A stretch of DNA of 64,000 bases from an uncultured Clostridia bacterium. Lineage in GTDB: Bacteria > Bacillota > Clostridia > Christensenellales > Aristaeellaceae. The position numbers were made by a program, and so were the translations under genes. The stretch is taken from NCBI GenBank assembly GCA_947565865.1, contig CANOHT010000004.1:1-64000 (forward strand), read 5' to 3'. Shown here in pieces: positions 24,937 through 33,035 of the stretch. Under the pieces are notes generated by a model that made no database searches, was not told the DNA's origin, and saw only the letters and a list, made by a program, of their open reading frames with translations. Position 1 is the first letter of the stretch. The number at the start of each line of letters is the position of its first letter.

Positions 24937-25192
24937 GGCGGCCGCCTCCCTTCTGCTGGTCGATGGCATGGATTTTTTTCAGCGTCACAAACAGCAGCAG
25001 GCTGGTGATGCCCGCCCCCACAGCGGCCTCCGTTATAGCCAGATCCGGCGATTCCAGCAAAATCCAGATCACCGACATCGCCAGGCTCTGCCCCATAAAG
25101 ATGACGATGGATGTCAGCAGGTTTTTCGTCAAAGACACCGAAACCGCGCAGACCAGCACGAACAGCAGCAGCATGATGTGCAGAAAATCCAT
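24917..25192 (-). CDS. MbhD-like (DUF4040) subunit, equivalent to the MrpA C-terminal part
   Basis: Three-helix membrane protein of 91 residues with the DUF4040 signature SPDLAITEAAVGAGITSLLL, found in MbhD and the C-terminal region of MrpA. The MrpA function is therefore split between this gene and a NuoL-like gene elsewhere in the operon, as in archaeal and clostridial complexes. AAGGAGG precedes the ATG. Confidence 0.9.
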   Translation of the reverse strand: MDFLHIMLLLFVLVCAVSVSLTKNLLTSIVIFMGQSLAMSVIWILLESPDLAITEAAVGAGITSLLLFVTLKKIHAIDQQKGGGRHGEDPR

Positions 25193-25193
25193 G

Positions 25194-25553
25194 TCAGTCC
25201 CCCTCCTTCTCGCTCTGGGCCGCCTGACGATCCATCACCGCCATGTACCGCTCCAAATCATCGTTGGTTGTAATTTCCATCCGCGCGATCAGATGAGAGG
25301 AAACCGGGCTGGTCAGCCACAGAAAGAAGATGACCAGGAGCATCTTCAGGCTGGTCAGCGTCAGTCCTTCCGCCACCATCAGGCCGGACAGCAGCAGAAA
25401 AATACCCGCCGTATCAAACAGCGCCCCGGCGTGAATTCTCATCAGGCAATAGCGGAAGCGGAATATGCCCAGCAGACCCGACAGCAGCACAAACACGCCC
25501 CCTGCCGTCAGCAGCGCGCAAAGGATAAACCGCGCCGTCTCAACGATCCCCAT
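25194..25553 (-). CDS. mrpG: Na+/H+ antiporter subunit MrpG
   Basis: Three-helix subunit of 119 residues. Motif GIFRFRYCLMRIHAGALFDT followed by AGIFLLLSGLMVAEG is typical of MrpG/PhaG (R..D..RLHA..K/..T). The start at 25553 follows AAGGAGG and overlaps the mrpF stop by 14 bases; a longer frame to 25595 lacks support. An acidic-polar tail of ~25 residues follows the last helix. Confidence 0.92.
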   Translation of the reverse strand: MGIVETARFILCALLTAGGVFVLLSGLLGIFRFRYCLMRIHAGALFDTAGIFLLLSGLMVAEGLTLTSLKMLLVIFFLWLTSPVSSHLIARMEITTNDDLERYMAVMDRQAAQSEKEGD

Positions 25554-25860
25554 GCTTTTTCGCCTCCTTCTGATGCCGCCGCTCCCGGTACACACCCATA
25601 TAAATCTTCGTCAGCAGGACCACCGCCAGGAACGATAGCATCACATAAATCAGCGCGATGTCCACCAGATAGCCCTCGCCCATCAGGAAGGCCAAAACGC
25701 AGATGGTGATGACAATCAGCGTCCCCATCATGTTCACCGCGATGACGCGGTCGGCAATGCGGGGGCCGATGACCGCCCGAATCAGACAGCCCAGCAGCGC
25801 CAGCGCCATTACACCCAGAACAATGTTGTACATCATGCCGTATGCCTCAGCCACGCTCAT
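25540..25860 (-). CDS. mrpF: Na+/H+ antiporter subunit MrpF
   Basis: Three-helix subunit of 106 residues with the family motif IRAVIGPRIADRVIAVNMMG followed by LVDIALIYVMLSFLAVVLLT. It overlaps both the mrpE stop and the mrpG start, indicating tight translational coupling. A basic tail (YRERRHQKEAKKHG) faces the cytosol. Confidence 0.93.
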   Translation of the reverse strand: MSVAEAYGMMYNIVLGVMALALLGCLIRAVIGPRIADRVIAVNMMGTLIVITICVLAFLMGEGYLVDIALIYVMLSFLAVVLLTKIYMGVYRERRHQKEAKKHGDR

Positions 25861-26320
25861 GCCCTCCTTCCACCCGCATCAGCCGCTCCTCCATAGCAAA
25901 GCCGCCCTGTCCCATGTCGAAGGAATCGTCCAGGCAGTGGATCAGGAACAAGTCGCCATGGATGTCCACGGTGATGGTGCCGGGGGTCATGGTAATGGAA
26001 TTGGCCAGCACAGCCTTCCCAGCCTGGGTACGCAGATGGGTATGGAAGGAAGTCAGCTCCGGCTGCGGCGTCAGCCTTGGCGACCAAATCAGCCGGATGG
26101 TGGCCCAGGCCGACAGGGCAATCTGCCCGATCAGGTAGAACAAGTACCCGACAATCCGCCCCGTCCGCTTGGCAATGCGCCACTCCACACGGGGAGAATA
26201 GCCCATGAACGCCGCCATCAGCGCATACAGAAGTCCGCAGACAACCACGCCTGTGACGGCGATTTCCGCCGTCCAGCGACCGTTGAGAATCAGCCAAAAA
26301 GCAAAAAGCAGGAAAAACAT
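25847..26320 (-). CDS. mrpE: Na+/H+ antiporter subunit MrpE
   Basis: First gene of the Mrp operon, 157 residues. Two N-terminal helices are followed by GQIALSAWATIRLIWSPRL and the soluble domain with ANSITMTPGTITVDIHGDLF and IHCLDDSF, the defining MrpE motifs. The ATG at 26320 lies eight bases after AAGGAGG. The promoter is at 26384-26412. Confidence 0.93.
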   Translation of the reverse strand: MFFLLFAFWLILNGRWTAEIAVTGVVVCGLLYALMAAFMGYSPRVEWRIAKRTGRIVGYLFYLIGQIALSAWATIRLIWSPRLTPQPELTSFHTHLRTQAGKAVLANSITMTPGTITVDIHGDLFLIHCLDDSFDMGQGGFAMEERLMRVEGGHERG

Positions 26321-26383
26321 GCCCAAACCCTCCTTGGCGTCAGGCCGCCCTGCGCTGGGCAGCCGAAAGGATACCAGTTTTGT

Positions 26384-26412
26384 ATTGTAAAGCTACATAT
26401 TAAATATGTCAA
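26384..26412 (-). promoter_or_regulatory. Promoter of the Mrp operon
   Basis: Minus strand: TTGACA (26407-26412), 17-base spacer, TACAAT (26384-26389). No competing promoter was noticed inside the tightly packed operon. Confidence 0.85.
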
Positions 26413-26461
26413 TTGCCTGGACGGCGAAAAACAGACGCATCCAGGATAAACGAGCCGCCGC

Positions 26462-26489
26462 TTGCAAGTTGGCCAAAACCTGCTATAAT
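26462..26489 (+). promoter_or_regulatory. Promoter of the dnaD-dnaI-arsC-like operon
   Basis: TTGCAA (26462-26467), 16-base spacer, TATAAT (26484-26489), divergent from the Mrp promoter. Confidence 0.8.
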
Positions 26490-26540
26490 GAAAGGCACGA
26501 CAGATTTCGCGCGGGAAGCCGCCAGGAGGTCAATGCAGCG

Positions 26541-28040
26541 GTGGGGATGTTCGGCTTTGATGAACGGTACGCCATGTTCGACATGACGGCCCTGGATAAC
26601 CAATTCATACTGGAATACATGCCCGCCGCCAAGGGCGACTATGTTAAGGTCTATCTGTACGGCCTGATGATGTGCCATCACCCCCTGGAGGACATGGAGC
26701 TTCAGCGGTTCAGCCGGGAGCTGAACATGAAGGAGGAGGACGTGCAGGCCGCCTATCGCTACTGGGAGCGCAAGGGCCTGGTGCAGCGCATCGCGGATCA
26801 TCCCCCTGCCTATCGTTATGTCAATGTGAAGCAGGCGGTGCTTACCGGCGCCGCGCCTCAGGCCGACCCCGCCTACGAGGCCTTCAGCGAAGCGGTGTAC
26901 GGCGTCTTCGGCAACGAGCGCCGACTGCACGGGAAGGAGCTGAACCTCTGCTATGAATGGGTGGAGGACATGGGCCTTCCGGCAGAGGTGGTTGTCGCGC
27001 TTTTGCAGCATCTGGCGGACACCCGTGGCAAGCGCTTCAGTATGACAGCAGCGGAAAAGCTGGCGGTAGAGCTGGCGGAGGCCGGCATCGCGACGGCAGA
27101 GGACGCCGCCGATTACCTGGCTATGGAGAAGGATATCCGCAAAGGCTGCCAGGCGGTGCTCCGGCGCATCGGTCAGTACCGCAATCCCACCGAGGACGAG
27201 GCCGGGCTCTACCGCAAATGGATGAAGGAGTGGCACTTCAAGCCTGACGCCATTGAAGAGGCCTGCGCCGACATGACCGGCGGAAAACCCAGCTTCAAGT
27301 ACCTGGATGGTATTCTGAACAAATACCGCGCCGATGATAACGCAGCCACGGGCACTGAGCTGCGAAAAACGAGGGAGGCCCGCAAGGAAGAGATCGAGCC
27401 GCTGAAAAAGCTGCTGGCCGCCATGAATCAGCGGGGGCTAAGCATCAACGAGGGCACCCTTGCCGCCTACCGGGAAATGCGCGCCGTTTACCCCGACGAG
27501 ATCATTCTGCTGGCCGGACGGGAGTGCGCCAGCAGGGGGCAGGGCTTTGACAAGGTGATGGCCTATTTGCAGGTCTGGCAGCGTCAGGGGCTTGCCTCGG
27601 CCGATGACGTCATGGCCTACATGGGCGAGGTCGGACGGCAGAACGCTTTCATCGCCCAACTTTGGGAATTGTGGGGCAAGCCTCATCAGCCCACCGCCTC
27701 CGACCGAAGGCTGCTGAACCGCTGGCAGAGCGAATGGCAGCTTTCACCGGAGGTCATTGTGGCGGCGGCGGCCTACGCTTCCTCTGCGGAAAAGCCCATG
27801 GCATACCTGGATTCCGTCCTGGGCGGGTATGTTCAGCGCGGCATCACCACCCCCGAGCAGGTAGCCGAGGAGCACGACCAGTGGCAGCAGAAAAACGCCG
27901 CCAGTGCGCCTCTCCCCCAAGGAAAGGGCCCCAAGGTGGTTCGGGAGCAGCAGTATACCCAGCGGGCCTACGAGCAGTCCGAGGACGCGCTGGATCGCAT
28001 GATGGCAGCCTGGAAGGAGGAAAGCGGCGATGCGCAGTGA
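26541..28040 (+). CDS. DnaD-domain replication protein (two DnaD domains)
   Basis: Primosome-type protein of 499 residues. The GTG at 26541 is ten bases after AGGAGGT; an ATG six bases later is possible. The N-terminal winged-helix-like part (residues ~5-90: VKVYLYGLMMCHHPLEDMEL and NMKEEDVQAAYRYWERKGLV) resembles DnaD/DnaB. Two copies of the DnaD C-terminal motif follow: YRKWMKEWHFKPDAIEEACA with YLDGILNKY, and LLNRWQSEWQLSPEVIVAAA with YLDSVLGGY. It overlaps the helicase-loader gene by 11 bases, as expected for proteins that load DnaB/DnaC helicase together. Confidence 0.9.
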   Translation: MGMFGFDERYAMFDMTALDNQFILEYMPAAKGDYVKVYLYGLMMCHHPLEDMELQRFSRELNMKEEDVQAAYRYWERKGLVQRIADHPPAYRYVNVKQAVLTGAAPQADPAYEAFSEAVYGVFGNERRLHGKELNLCYEWVEDMGLPAEVVVALLQHLADTRGKRFSMTAAEKLAVELAEAGIATAEDAADYLAMEKDIRKGCQAVLRRIGQYRNPTEDEAGLYRKWMKEWHFKPDAIEEACADMTGGKPSFKYLDGILNKYRADDNAATGTELRKTREARKEEIEPLKKLLAAMNQRGLSINEGTLAAYREMRAVYPDEIILLAGRECASRGQGFDKVMAYLQVWQRQGLASADDVMAYMGEVGRQNAFIAQLWELWGKPHQPTASDRRLLNRWQSEWQLSPEVIVAAAAYASSAEKPMAYLDSVLGGYVQRGITTPEQVAEEHDQWQQKNAASAPLPQGKGPKVVREQQYTQRAYEQSEDALDRMMAAWKEESGDAQ

Positions 28041-28998
28041 AATTCTCAGGGAGCTGCAGGCGGAATATGAGCAGCGGCGCGCCCTGAACCTCCAGGAGGA
28101 AAATCGTCGCCGGGAGGAAGCGTTGACAGCCTGTCCAGAGCTCAGCGCCCTTCTGGACGAACGGGAAAACATGATCTTCGCGGGCGTTCGGGGGATCCTG
28201 GCGGGACAATCGCCTGCCGCCGACCTGCCCGAACGCATGGAGATTGTCAACCGGCGCGTGGCCGCGCTACTGAAGCGCCACGGCTTCGCTCCCGACTACC
28301 TTGATCCTGTCTACCGCTGCCGTGCCTGCAAGGATACGGGCTATGTGGGCGAGCCGGTGAAGGAGATGTGCGCGTGCCTCCGCGGGGCGTTTTATGCCCG
28401 GCTGTACAAGCGCATCGGCCTGGCGGATGGTGATGAGCAGTCCTTCGAGCGCTTTGACCTGAGTATTTTCCCGGATACGCCGCTGCCGGGGAAGGGCTTT
28501 TCCCAGCGGGACGTGATGGCCATGTTCCGCAACCGCTGCCAGCAGTGGGCGGATCAGTGGCCGGAAAGCGCCAGCAAGGACGTGCTGCTGATGGGCCAAA
28601 GCGGATTGGGCAAGACCTACCTGATGCACGCCATGGCCAAGCGCTTGCTGCAGCGGGGAAAAAATGTGCTGCTCATCAGCGCCTATCGCTTCCTTTCCAC
28701 CGCCCGAAACGCCTATTTTTCCGGCAAAACCGAAGAGCTGGATACCCTTGCCGACGCCGACGTTCTCATGCTTGACGATCTGGGGAGCGAGCCGCTGATG
28801 GAGAACATCACCATCGTTCAGCTGTTTAATCTTATCAACGAGCGGCAGGTGCGCGGCCGGGCTACTGTCATTACCACCAATCTGATGGCGGAGGAATTCC
28901 GGCAGCGCTACACCGAGCGCATCGCTTCCCGGCTGATGAACGACCAGTGCATGGTACTCCATTTTCTGGGGGACGATGTGCGCAGGAGGAATCGATGA
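28030..28998 (+). CDS. Replicative helicase loader, DnaI/DnaC-like AAA+ ATPase
   Basis: Loads the replicative helicase at origins and restart sites. In the 322-residue protein, an N-terminal helical region with RRALNLQEENRRREEA is followed by a zinc-binding cluster YRCRACKDTGYVG...MCACLRG (residues ~96-120). The AAA+ domain has Walker A LLMGQSGLGKTYLMHAMAK, Walker B VLMLDDLGSEP, sensor 1 ATVITTNL and an arginine-finger-like RIASRL. Overlap with the dnaD gene and an ATGA overlap with the next gene show coupled translation. Confidence 0.93.
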   Translation: MRSEILRELQAEYEQRRALNLQEENRRREEALTACPELSALLDERENMIFAGVRGILAGQSPAADLPERMEIVNRRVAALLKRHGFAPDYLDPVYRCRACKDTGYVGEPVKEMCACLRGAFYARLYKRIGLADGDEQSFERFDLSIFPDTPLPGKGFSQRDVMAMFRNRCQQWADQWPESASKDVLLMGQSGLGKTYLMHAMAKRLLQRGKNVLLISAYRFLSTARNAYFSGKTEELDTLADADVLMLDDLGSEPLMENITIVQLFNLINERQVRGRATVITTNLMAEEFRQRYTERIASRLMNDQCMVLHFLGDDVRRRNR

Positions 28999-29345
28999 TG
29001 AATATTCAGATGTATGTCAGCAAAAAGAACTTTGACGTACAGAAGGCGGAACGCTTCTTCAAGGAGCGGCGGATCACGGTACAGGTGATGGATCTGAAAA
29101 AACACCGTCTGGGCGAGCGGGAGGTGCAGACCATGGCCCGCGCCGGCGGCCTGCAAAACCTTGTGGATCGGGAGGATAAGAAGGTCAAGGAGCATCCCGC
29201 ATGCTACTACAATCAGGACAGCCTGCTGTTGTCGGCCATCCTGGAGACCCCTTGGCTGCTCAAATCCCCCATCGTGCGCTGCGGAAGCCAGGTGACTGTC
29301 GGCTATCAGCCGGATGTGTGGGAGCAATGGCTCAAGCAGGGCTAA
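28995..29345 (+). CDS. ArsC/Spx-like thioredoxin-fold protein lacking the usual cysteine
   Basis: Protein of 116 residues similar to the ArsC/Spx family. The N-terminus reads NIQMYVSKKNFDVQKAERFF, then KERRITVQVMDLKKHRLGER. The C-terminus has the conserved arginine strand SPIVRCGSQVTVGYQPDVWE. In related proteins the first loop carries a catalytic Cys (SKKCFD-like); here it is Asn, so reductase chemistry is unlikely and a binding or regulatory role is more probable. ATGA overlap with dnaI. Two adjacent ATGs (28995, 28998) follow AGGAGG. Confidence 0.8.
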   Translation: MMNIQMYVSKKNFDVQKAERFFKERRITVQVMDLKKHRLGEREVQTMARAGGLQNLVDREDKKVKEHPACYYNQDSLLLSAILETPWLLKSPIVRCGSQVTVGYQPDVWEQWLKQG

Positions 29346-29360
29346 GGCATACCCCCTTCT

Positions 29361-30255
29361 CGCGCCAGCGAATGCGGGAGTCTGAGGGCCGATGGCCCTC
29401 AGGCGGGGCTTGGGGGCAAGACCCCCATCGTCTCCCCACCGCAAAATGATAAAGAGCAGTAGTCAGGGAGCGAAGCGCCCCTGACGATCGATTCCAAATG
29501 GCCGGTTCTATCGCGCCAGCGGAAGCGGGAGTCTGAGGGCCGATGGCCCTCAGGCGGGGGCTTGGGGGCAAGGCCCCCATCGTCTCCTTCCTCGCAAAAT
29601 GATGAAGAAGAGTAGTCAGGGAGCGAAGCGCCCCTGACGGTCGGTTCCAAATAACTCATTCTCTCGCGCCAGCGGAAGCGGGAGCCTGAGGGCCGATGGC
29701 CCTCAGGCGGGGGCTTGGGGGCAAGACCCCCATCGTCTCCCCACCGCAAAATGATAAAGAGCAGTAGTCAGGGAGCGAAGCGCCCCTGACGATCGATTCC
29801 AAATGGCCGGTTCTATCGCGCCAGCGGAAGCGGGAGTCTGAGGGCCGATGGCCCTCAGGCGGGGGCTTGGGGGCAAGGCCCCCATCGTCTCCTTCCTCGC
29901 AAAATGATGAAGAAGAGTAGTCAGGGAGCGAAGCGCCCCTGACGGTCGGTTCTAAATAACTCATTCTCTCGCGCCAGCGGAAGCGGGAGTCTGAGGGCCG
30001 ATGGCCCTCAGGCGGGGCTTGGGGGCAAGGCCCCCATCGTCTCCTTCCTCGCAAAATCATAAAGAGCAGCAGTCAGGGAGCGAAGCGTCCCTGACGGTCG
30101 ATTCCAAATAACTCATTCTCTCGCGCCAGCGGAAGCGGTAGTCTGAGGGCCGATGGCCCTCAGGCGGGGCTTGGGGGCAAGGCCCCCATCGTCTCCCCAC
30201 CACAAAATGATAAAGAGAAGTAGTCAGGGATCGAAGCGCCCCTGACAGTCAATTC
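29361..30255. repeat. Six-copy tandem array of a ~152-bp palindromic unit
   Basis: Units start with CGCGCCAGCG at 29361, 29512, 29665, 29817, 29970 and 30122 (periods 151-153). Each holds three hairpins: TGAGGGCC-GAT-GGCCCTCA; a GGGGGC/GCCCCC element; and GTCAGGG..CCCTGAC with an AGCGAAGC loop. Units 1-2 and 3-4 form a near-identical ~304-bp dimer (alternating spacers GATCGATTCC..GGCCGGTTCTAT and GGTCGGTTCC..CTCATTCTCT), so the array grew partly by dimer duplication. Open frames on the minus strand simply read through the repeats. Confidence 0.92.
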
Positions 30256-30308
30256 CTGAACCTCCCATTGGATGAAAGCGACGTGTGAAGGGGAGCAAAA
30301 TACAAAGA

Positions 30309-30346
30309 ACAGCACGGATACCCATCCAGATGGGTATCCGTGCTGT
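30309..30346. terminator. Strong bidirectional terminator
   Basis: Perfect 18-bp stem (30309-30326 with 30329-30346) with a two-base loop, T-rich on both sides. It ends the minus-strand phosphatase transcript. Confidence 0.9.
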
Positions 30347-30387
30347 TTCCATTTTTACCCTGCTTATGATGCAGCAGCCTCTTCGCG

Positions 30388-31176
30388 TTACACGGGAACA
30401 TTCCCCGGGAACGCCCGGTAAATAGCCTGCAGCATAGCCTGCAAATCATCGTATATGCCTGCGCTGGCCGCCAGGTGCGGCATGGCCCGATCGTACACCA
30501 CGTCACCACCCAGGATGTTGCCGCAGCGCCCGCCTGCCTCGCGGATGAGCAGCGTCGCGGCACAATAATCCCAGGGCTGCAGCCGCCACTCGAAATGCGC
30601 GTCGCAGCGGCCCGCGGCCACATCACACAAATCCATGCAGGCCGAGCCGGAGCGCCGGACATCCGCGATGCGCGGCAGCAGCGCCCCCAGGGTATAGCCT
30701 GTCAGTTCAAACAGCTCCGGATAATAGGGGCCGGAACCCAGCGCCACCAGAGCGCGCTCCACCGGCGTTTCAGACACGCGGAGCCGCTCGTTGTTGCAAT
30801 AGGCGCCCTCGCCCTGGGCAGCATGGTACAGCAGATCCCGGTAGGGATCGTAAATGGCGGCAAGTACCGGCTGACGGTTCTCCACCGCGCCGATGGAGAT
30901 CATTGAGCACGCCCGGCGGCGAAAATAGTTGGTGGTGCCGTCAATGGGGTCGATGATGAAGGTCAGAGCATCGGTCAGGACGTGCTCCTCCTCCTCTTCC
31001 GCCAGAAAGCGGGCCGAAGGGTAGGCCTTGGCCAGAGCTTCCATCAGCATGGTCTGCACCGCGACATCCGCCTCGGTGACAAAGTCCGCGTGATGGCCCT
31101 TGTCGTAGACCTTGGGCTGCTGATAGCTGAGCATCAGCGCGCCCGCCTGGCGCAAAAGCGCCGCAAGCTTATCCAT
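30388..31176 (-). CDS. Inositol monophosphatase family protein
   Basis: Mg2+-dependent phosphatase of 262 residues. Motifs are in order: DFVTEADVAVQ, FLAEEEEEHVL (metal Glu), the signature FIIDPIDGTTNYFRRRAC (metal Asp-Pro-Ile-Asp), and late LQPWDYCAATLLIREAGGRC. The usual NF.R in the signature is NYFRRR. The substrate could be inositol phosphate, histidinol phosphate, NADP-like or FBP; the sequence does not decide. GGGAG precedes the ATG. The upstream phosphoesterase gene ends five bases away, so it may share that transcript. Confidence 0.92.
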   Translation of the reverse strand: MDKLAALLRQAGALMLSYQQPKVYDKGHHADFVTEADVAVQTMLMEALAKAYPSARFLAEEEEEHVLTDALTFIIDPIDGTTNYFRRRACSMISIGAVENRQPVLAAIYDPYRDLLYHAAQGEGAYCNNERLRVSETPVERALVALGSGPYYPELFELTGYTLGALLPRIADVRRSGSACMDLCDVAAGRCDAHFEWRLQPWDYCAATLLIREAGGRCGNILGGDVVYDRAMPHLAASAGIYDDLQAMLQAIYRAFPGNVPV

Positions 31177-31180
31177 GGTT

Positions 31181-31879
31181 TCATCTCCCGGTATCAGGTT
31201 GAAGGCGCAGCAGCACCAGCTCGCGGGGATTGTTCAGCCGGGGAGCCCGGGCGGAATTGGTCATGCCTCGGCTCACCAGCAGCCGGCCGTCCTGGTAGAA
31301 GCCGTTCGTCAGCCGTGGGAAAAGCCCCTGTCCCGGCGCGTACAGCCCCCGTCCGAACAGCTGAACCTGTCCGCCATGGGCGTGGCCGGAAAGCGTGAGG
31401 TCAATGGCGTGGGCCGCTACATACCGTCCAAAGTATTCGGGCTGATGGCACATCAGCAGTCGGAAGCCCTTCTGCCGCGCCATCTCCGGGAGGAAGCCGG
31501 GATTCGGCCTCGGCGCGGAGGACAGCGCCCCCAGCGCAAGCCCGCGAAAAGGCATCCATTCATTATCCAGCACCGTAACCCGGCTTTGAAGCACCCGGGG
31601 CCAATAAGCCTCCCGCTCCTTGAATTTCCATTCATGGTTGCCGATGGCGTAGAAGGTAGGCGCACAGTCCGGCGCGTCCTTGAGAAAGCGCAGGGCGTTG
31701 GCAAAGCCCCTGCGATGGCGATCCACCAAATCCCCCAGAATCAGAATAGCATCGGCGGCTGCTAGTACCGGCAGACAGGCCTCGTAAGGCCCGTTGTGAA
31801 GATCCGCCACCAGCGCCAGCTTCAGGGGTTCGGCAATTCGTTCGGAGGAAACGGTGTATTCCGTGACGCGCAGGCTCAT
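31181..31879 (-). CDS. Metallophosphoesterase, YkuE/YaeI-like
   Basis: Calcineurin-like phosphoesterase of 232 residues. The metal-binding motifs appear in order: LALVADLHNG, LILGDLVDRH, YAIGNHEWKF, LLMCHQPEYF and LTLSGHAHGGQVQL. The start at 31879 overlaps the stop of the membrane-protein gene (ATGA). Homologues such as YkuE act on phospholipid-type substrates at the membrane, which fits its coupling to two membrane-protein genes, but the substrate is unproven. There is no N-terminal membrane segment. Confidence 0.9.
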   Translation of the reverse strand: MSLRVTEYTVSSERIAEPLKLALVADLHNGPYEACLPVLAAADAILILGDLVDRHRRGFANALRFLKDAPDCAPTFYAIGNHEWKFKEREAYWPRVLQSRVTVLDNEWMPFRGLALGALSSAPRPNPGFLPEMARQKGFRLLMCHQPEYFGRYVAAHAIDLTLSGHAHGGQVQLFGRGLYAPGQGLFPRLTNGFYQDGRLLVSRGMTNSARAPRLNNPRELVLLRLQPDTGR

Positions 31880-32781
31880 GCAGCCTCGCTCCGCGCCGTC
31901 AGACGGCCCATCCTCCGCTGATGCTGGCCAATCAGCCCAAAGCCCAGCAGCATGCCTGCCGCCGCCATACCCGCCGTCGGGATGGCCAGCGCCTGCAGCA
32001 GCAAGTTTACCTGCAGCGCCAGCAGCGAGGAAAGCTCCCTGACCATGCCTGGGACATCCGCCAGCGCCGTCAGCAGCAGCGCCAGCAGCAAAATCAAGCC
32101 GGCTGCCGCCAGAGCGCTGCCAATGTACAGTCCGCCCTTGCACAGCCTGCGATGCATCAATACCAGAATCATCAGCGCCAGCAGCACACTGACGCCGCCC
32201 AGCCACAGGGGCAGCCGAATGAAAAGCTCCAAATACGTCGAGGCGTCCGTCCGATCACGAACAGTCTTCGTCGCCAGTTCAATCAGCTGCGTCCGCAGGG
32301 GCAGCACGGAACGCTGAATTTCCTTGCCCACAGGAAAAGCCACCTGATCCCGGGCGATGGTGCGCCGGGTTGCCGGGGTGTGAGCCTCCTGAAACAGCAG
32401 GTCTTCCAGCACCGCTGCCTGAATGGTCTGGGTATCCCAGACCGGCGCGGTGATATCCGCCTCGGAGAACAGCAGCAGATCCATCCACCAGCTCACCACC
32501 GCCCGGTTGTAAGCGCGAAGTTCCTCCGGGAGGATCAGCGCTGTCACGGTTTCCGGCTGGAAGGACTGTGCCTCCGCCAGCGCCTCCACCCTGGCCTTGA
32601 TGGCATCCATCTGTGCCTGGGTGACCAGGGCATCCGTGGCGATGCCCTCATGCAGGCCCTGATCCGTCAGCAAACGGGTCATGGTCAGCGTCAGAGCGGA
32701 CAAAAGCAGGGAAACCGTCAGCAGCAGCGCCAGCAGCGCCGACAGGGCATGGGCGAAAAAGCCCGGCATACGCTTGCTCAT
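31876..32781 (-). CDS. Membrane protein of unknown function with extracellular helical domain
   Basis: Protein of 301 residues. The start at 32781 overlaps the upstream small gene (ATGA). One N-terminal membrane helix (~10-35: ALSALLALLLTVSLLLSALT) is followed by a ~150-residue soluble part rich in Glu, Ala and Gln (KARVEALAEAQSFQPETVTA). Three C-terminal helices (~195-215, 225-250, 265-285) and a basic tail complete it. No family recognised. With the phosphoesterase it forms a three-gene operon. Confidence 0.75.
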   Translation of the reverse strand: MSKRMPGFFAHALSALLALLLTVSLLLSALTLTMTRLLTDQGLHEGIATDALVTQAQMDAIKARVEALAEAQSFQPETVTALILPEELRAYNRAVVSWWMDLLLFSEADITAPVWDTQTIQAAVLEDLLFQEAHTPATRRTIARDQVAFPVGKEIQRSVLPLRTQLIELATKTVRDRTDASTYLELFIRLPLWLGGVSVLLALMILVLMHRRLCKGGLYIGSALAAAGLILLLALLLTALADVPGMVRELSSLLALQVNLLLQALAIPTAGMAAAGMLLGFGLIGQHQRRMGRLTARSEAA

Positions 32782-32927
32782 GCGGTCACCACCAATTTCA
32801 GCGCGACCCATACCAGGTCGAGGATTTTCGAACCATAAAATGACAGCGTCCATGCCGCCACGGCAGTCAAGGGCAGCGCGTACAGAAGGGGCATCAGCCA
32901 ATAAAGCGCACTTGGTTTTTTAATCAT
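32778..32927 (-). CDS. Small membrane protein, 49 residues
   Basis: Starts MIKKPSALYWLMPLLYALPL and ends LDLVWVALKLVVTA: two hydrophobic stretches (~8-27 and 36-48) with a short polar turn. Its stop overlaps the next ATG (ATGA), it starts 48 bases after a good -10, and it is the first frame of the transcript, all of which supports a real gene. The ribosome site is weak. The second stretch may be an amphipathic membrane anchor. Function unknown. Confidence 0.6.
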   Translation of the reverse strand: MIKKPSALYWLMPLLYALPLTAVAAWTLSFYGSKILDLVWVALKLVVTA

Positions 32928-32974
32928 AACGTCGCTCGCTTTCGTGAGAGTGGAGCCTCTTGCGGCTCCGTTTC

Positions 32975-33002
32975 ATTATAACATGTTTAAGCCAAGTTGC
33001 AA
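32975..33002 (-). promoter_or_regulatory. Promoter of the small membrane protein operon
   Basis: Minus strand: TTGCAA (32997-33002), 16-base spacer, TATAAT (32975-32980). A hairpin GGAGCC-N6-GGCTCC follows in the leader. Confidence 0.8.
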
Positions 33003-33035
33003 GAGCACTGGAGAAGGTTTACAAACGGCCACAAA

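Noticed and set aside
17029..26320. Membrane-bound hydrogenase or complex I
   Set aside because: No NuoB/C/D/H/I-like or NiFe-hydrogenase subunits are encoded; only antiporter-type membrane subunits are present.
29399..30060. Overlapping minus-strand frames encoding a repetitive Pro/Arg-rich polypeptide
   Set aside because: They are read-throughs of the ~152-bp tandem units, with no start signals and codon content dictated by hairpins; the period is not a multiple of three throughout.
29361..30255. CRISPR array
   Set aside because: Units are ~152 bp and almost wholly repeated, with no short repeat/unique spacer pattern and no cas genes nearby.
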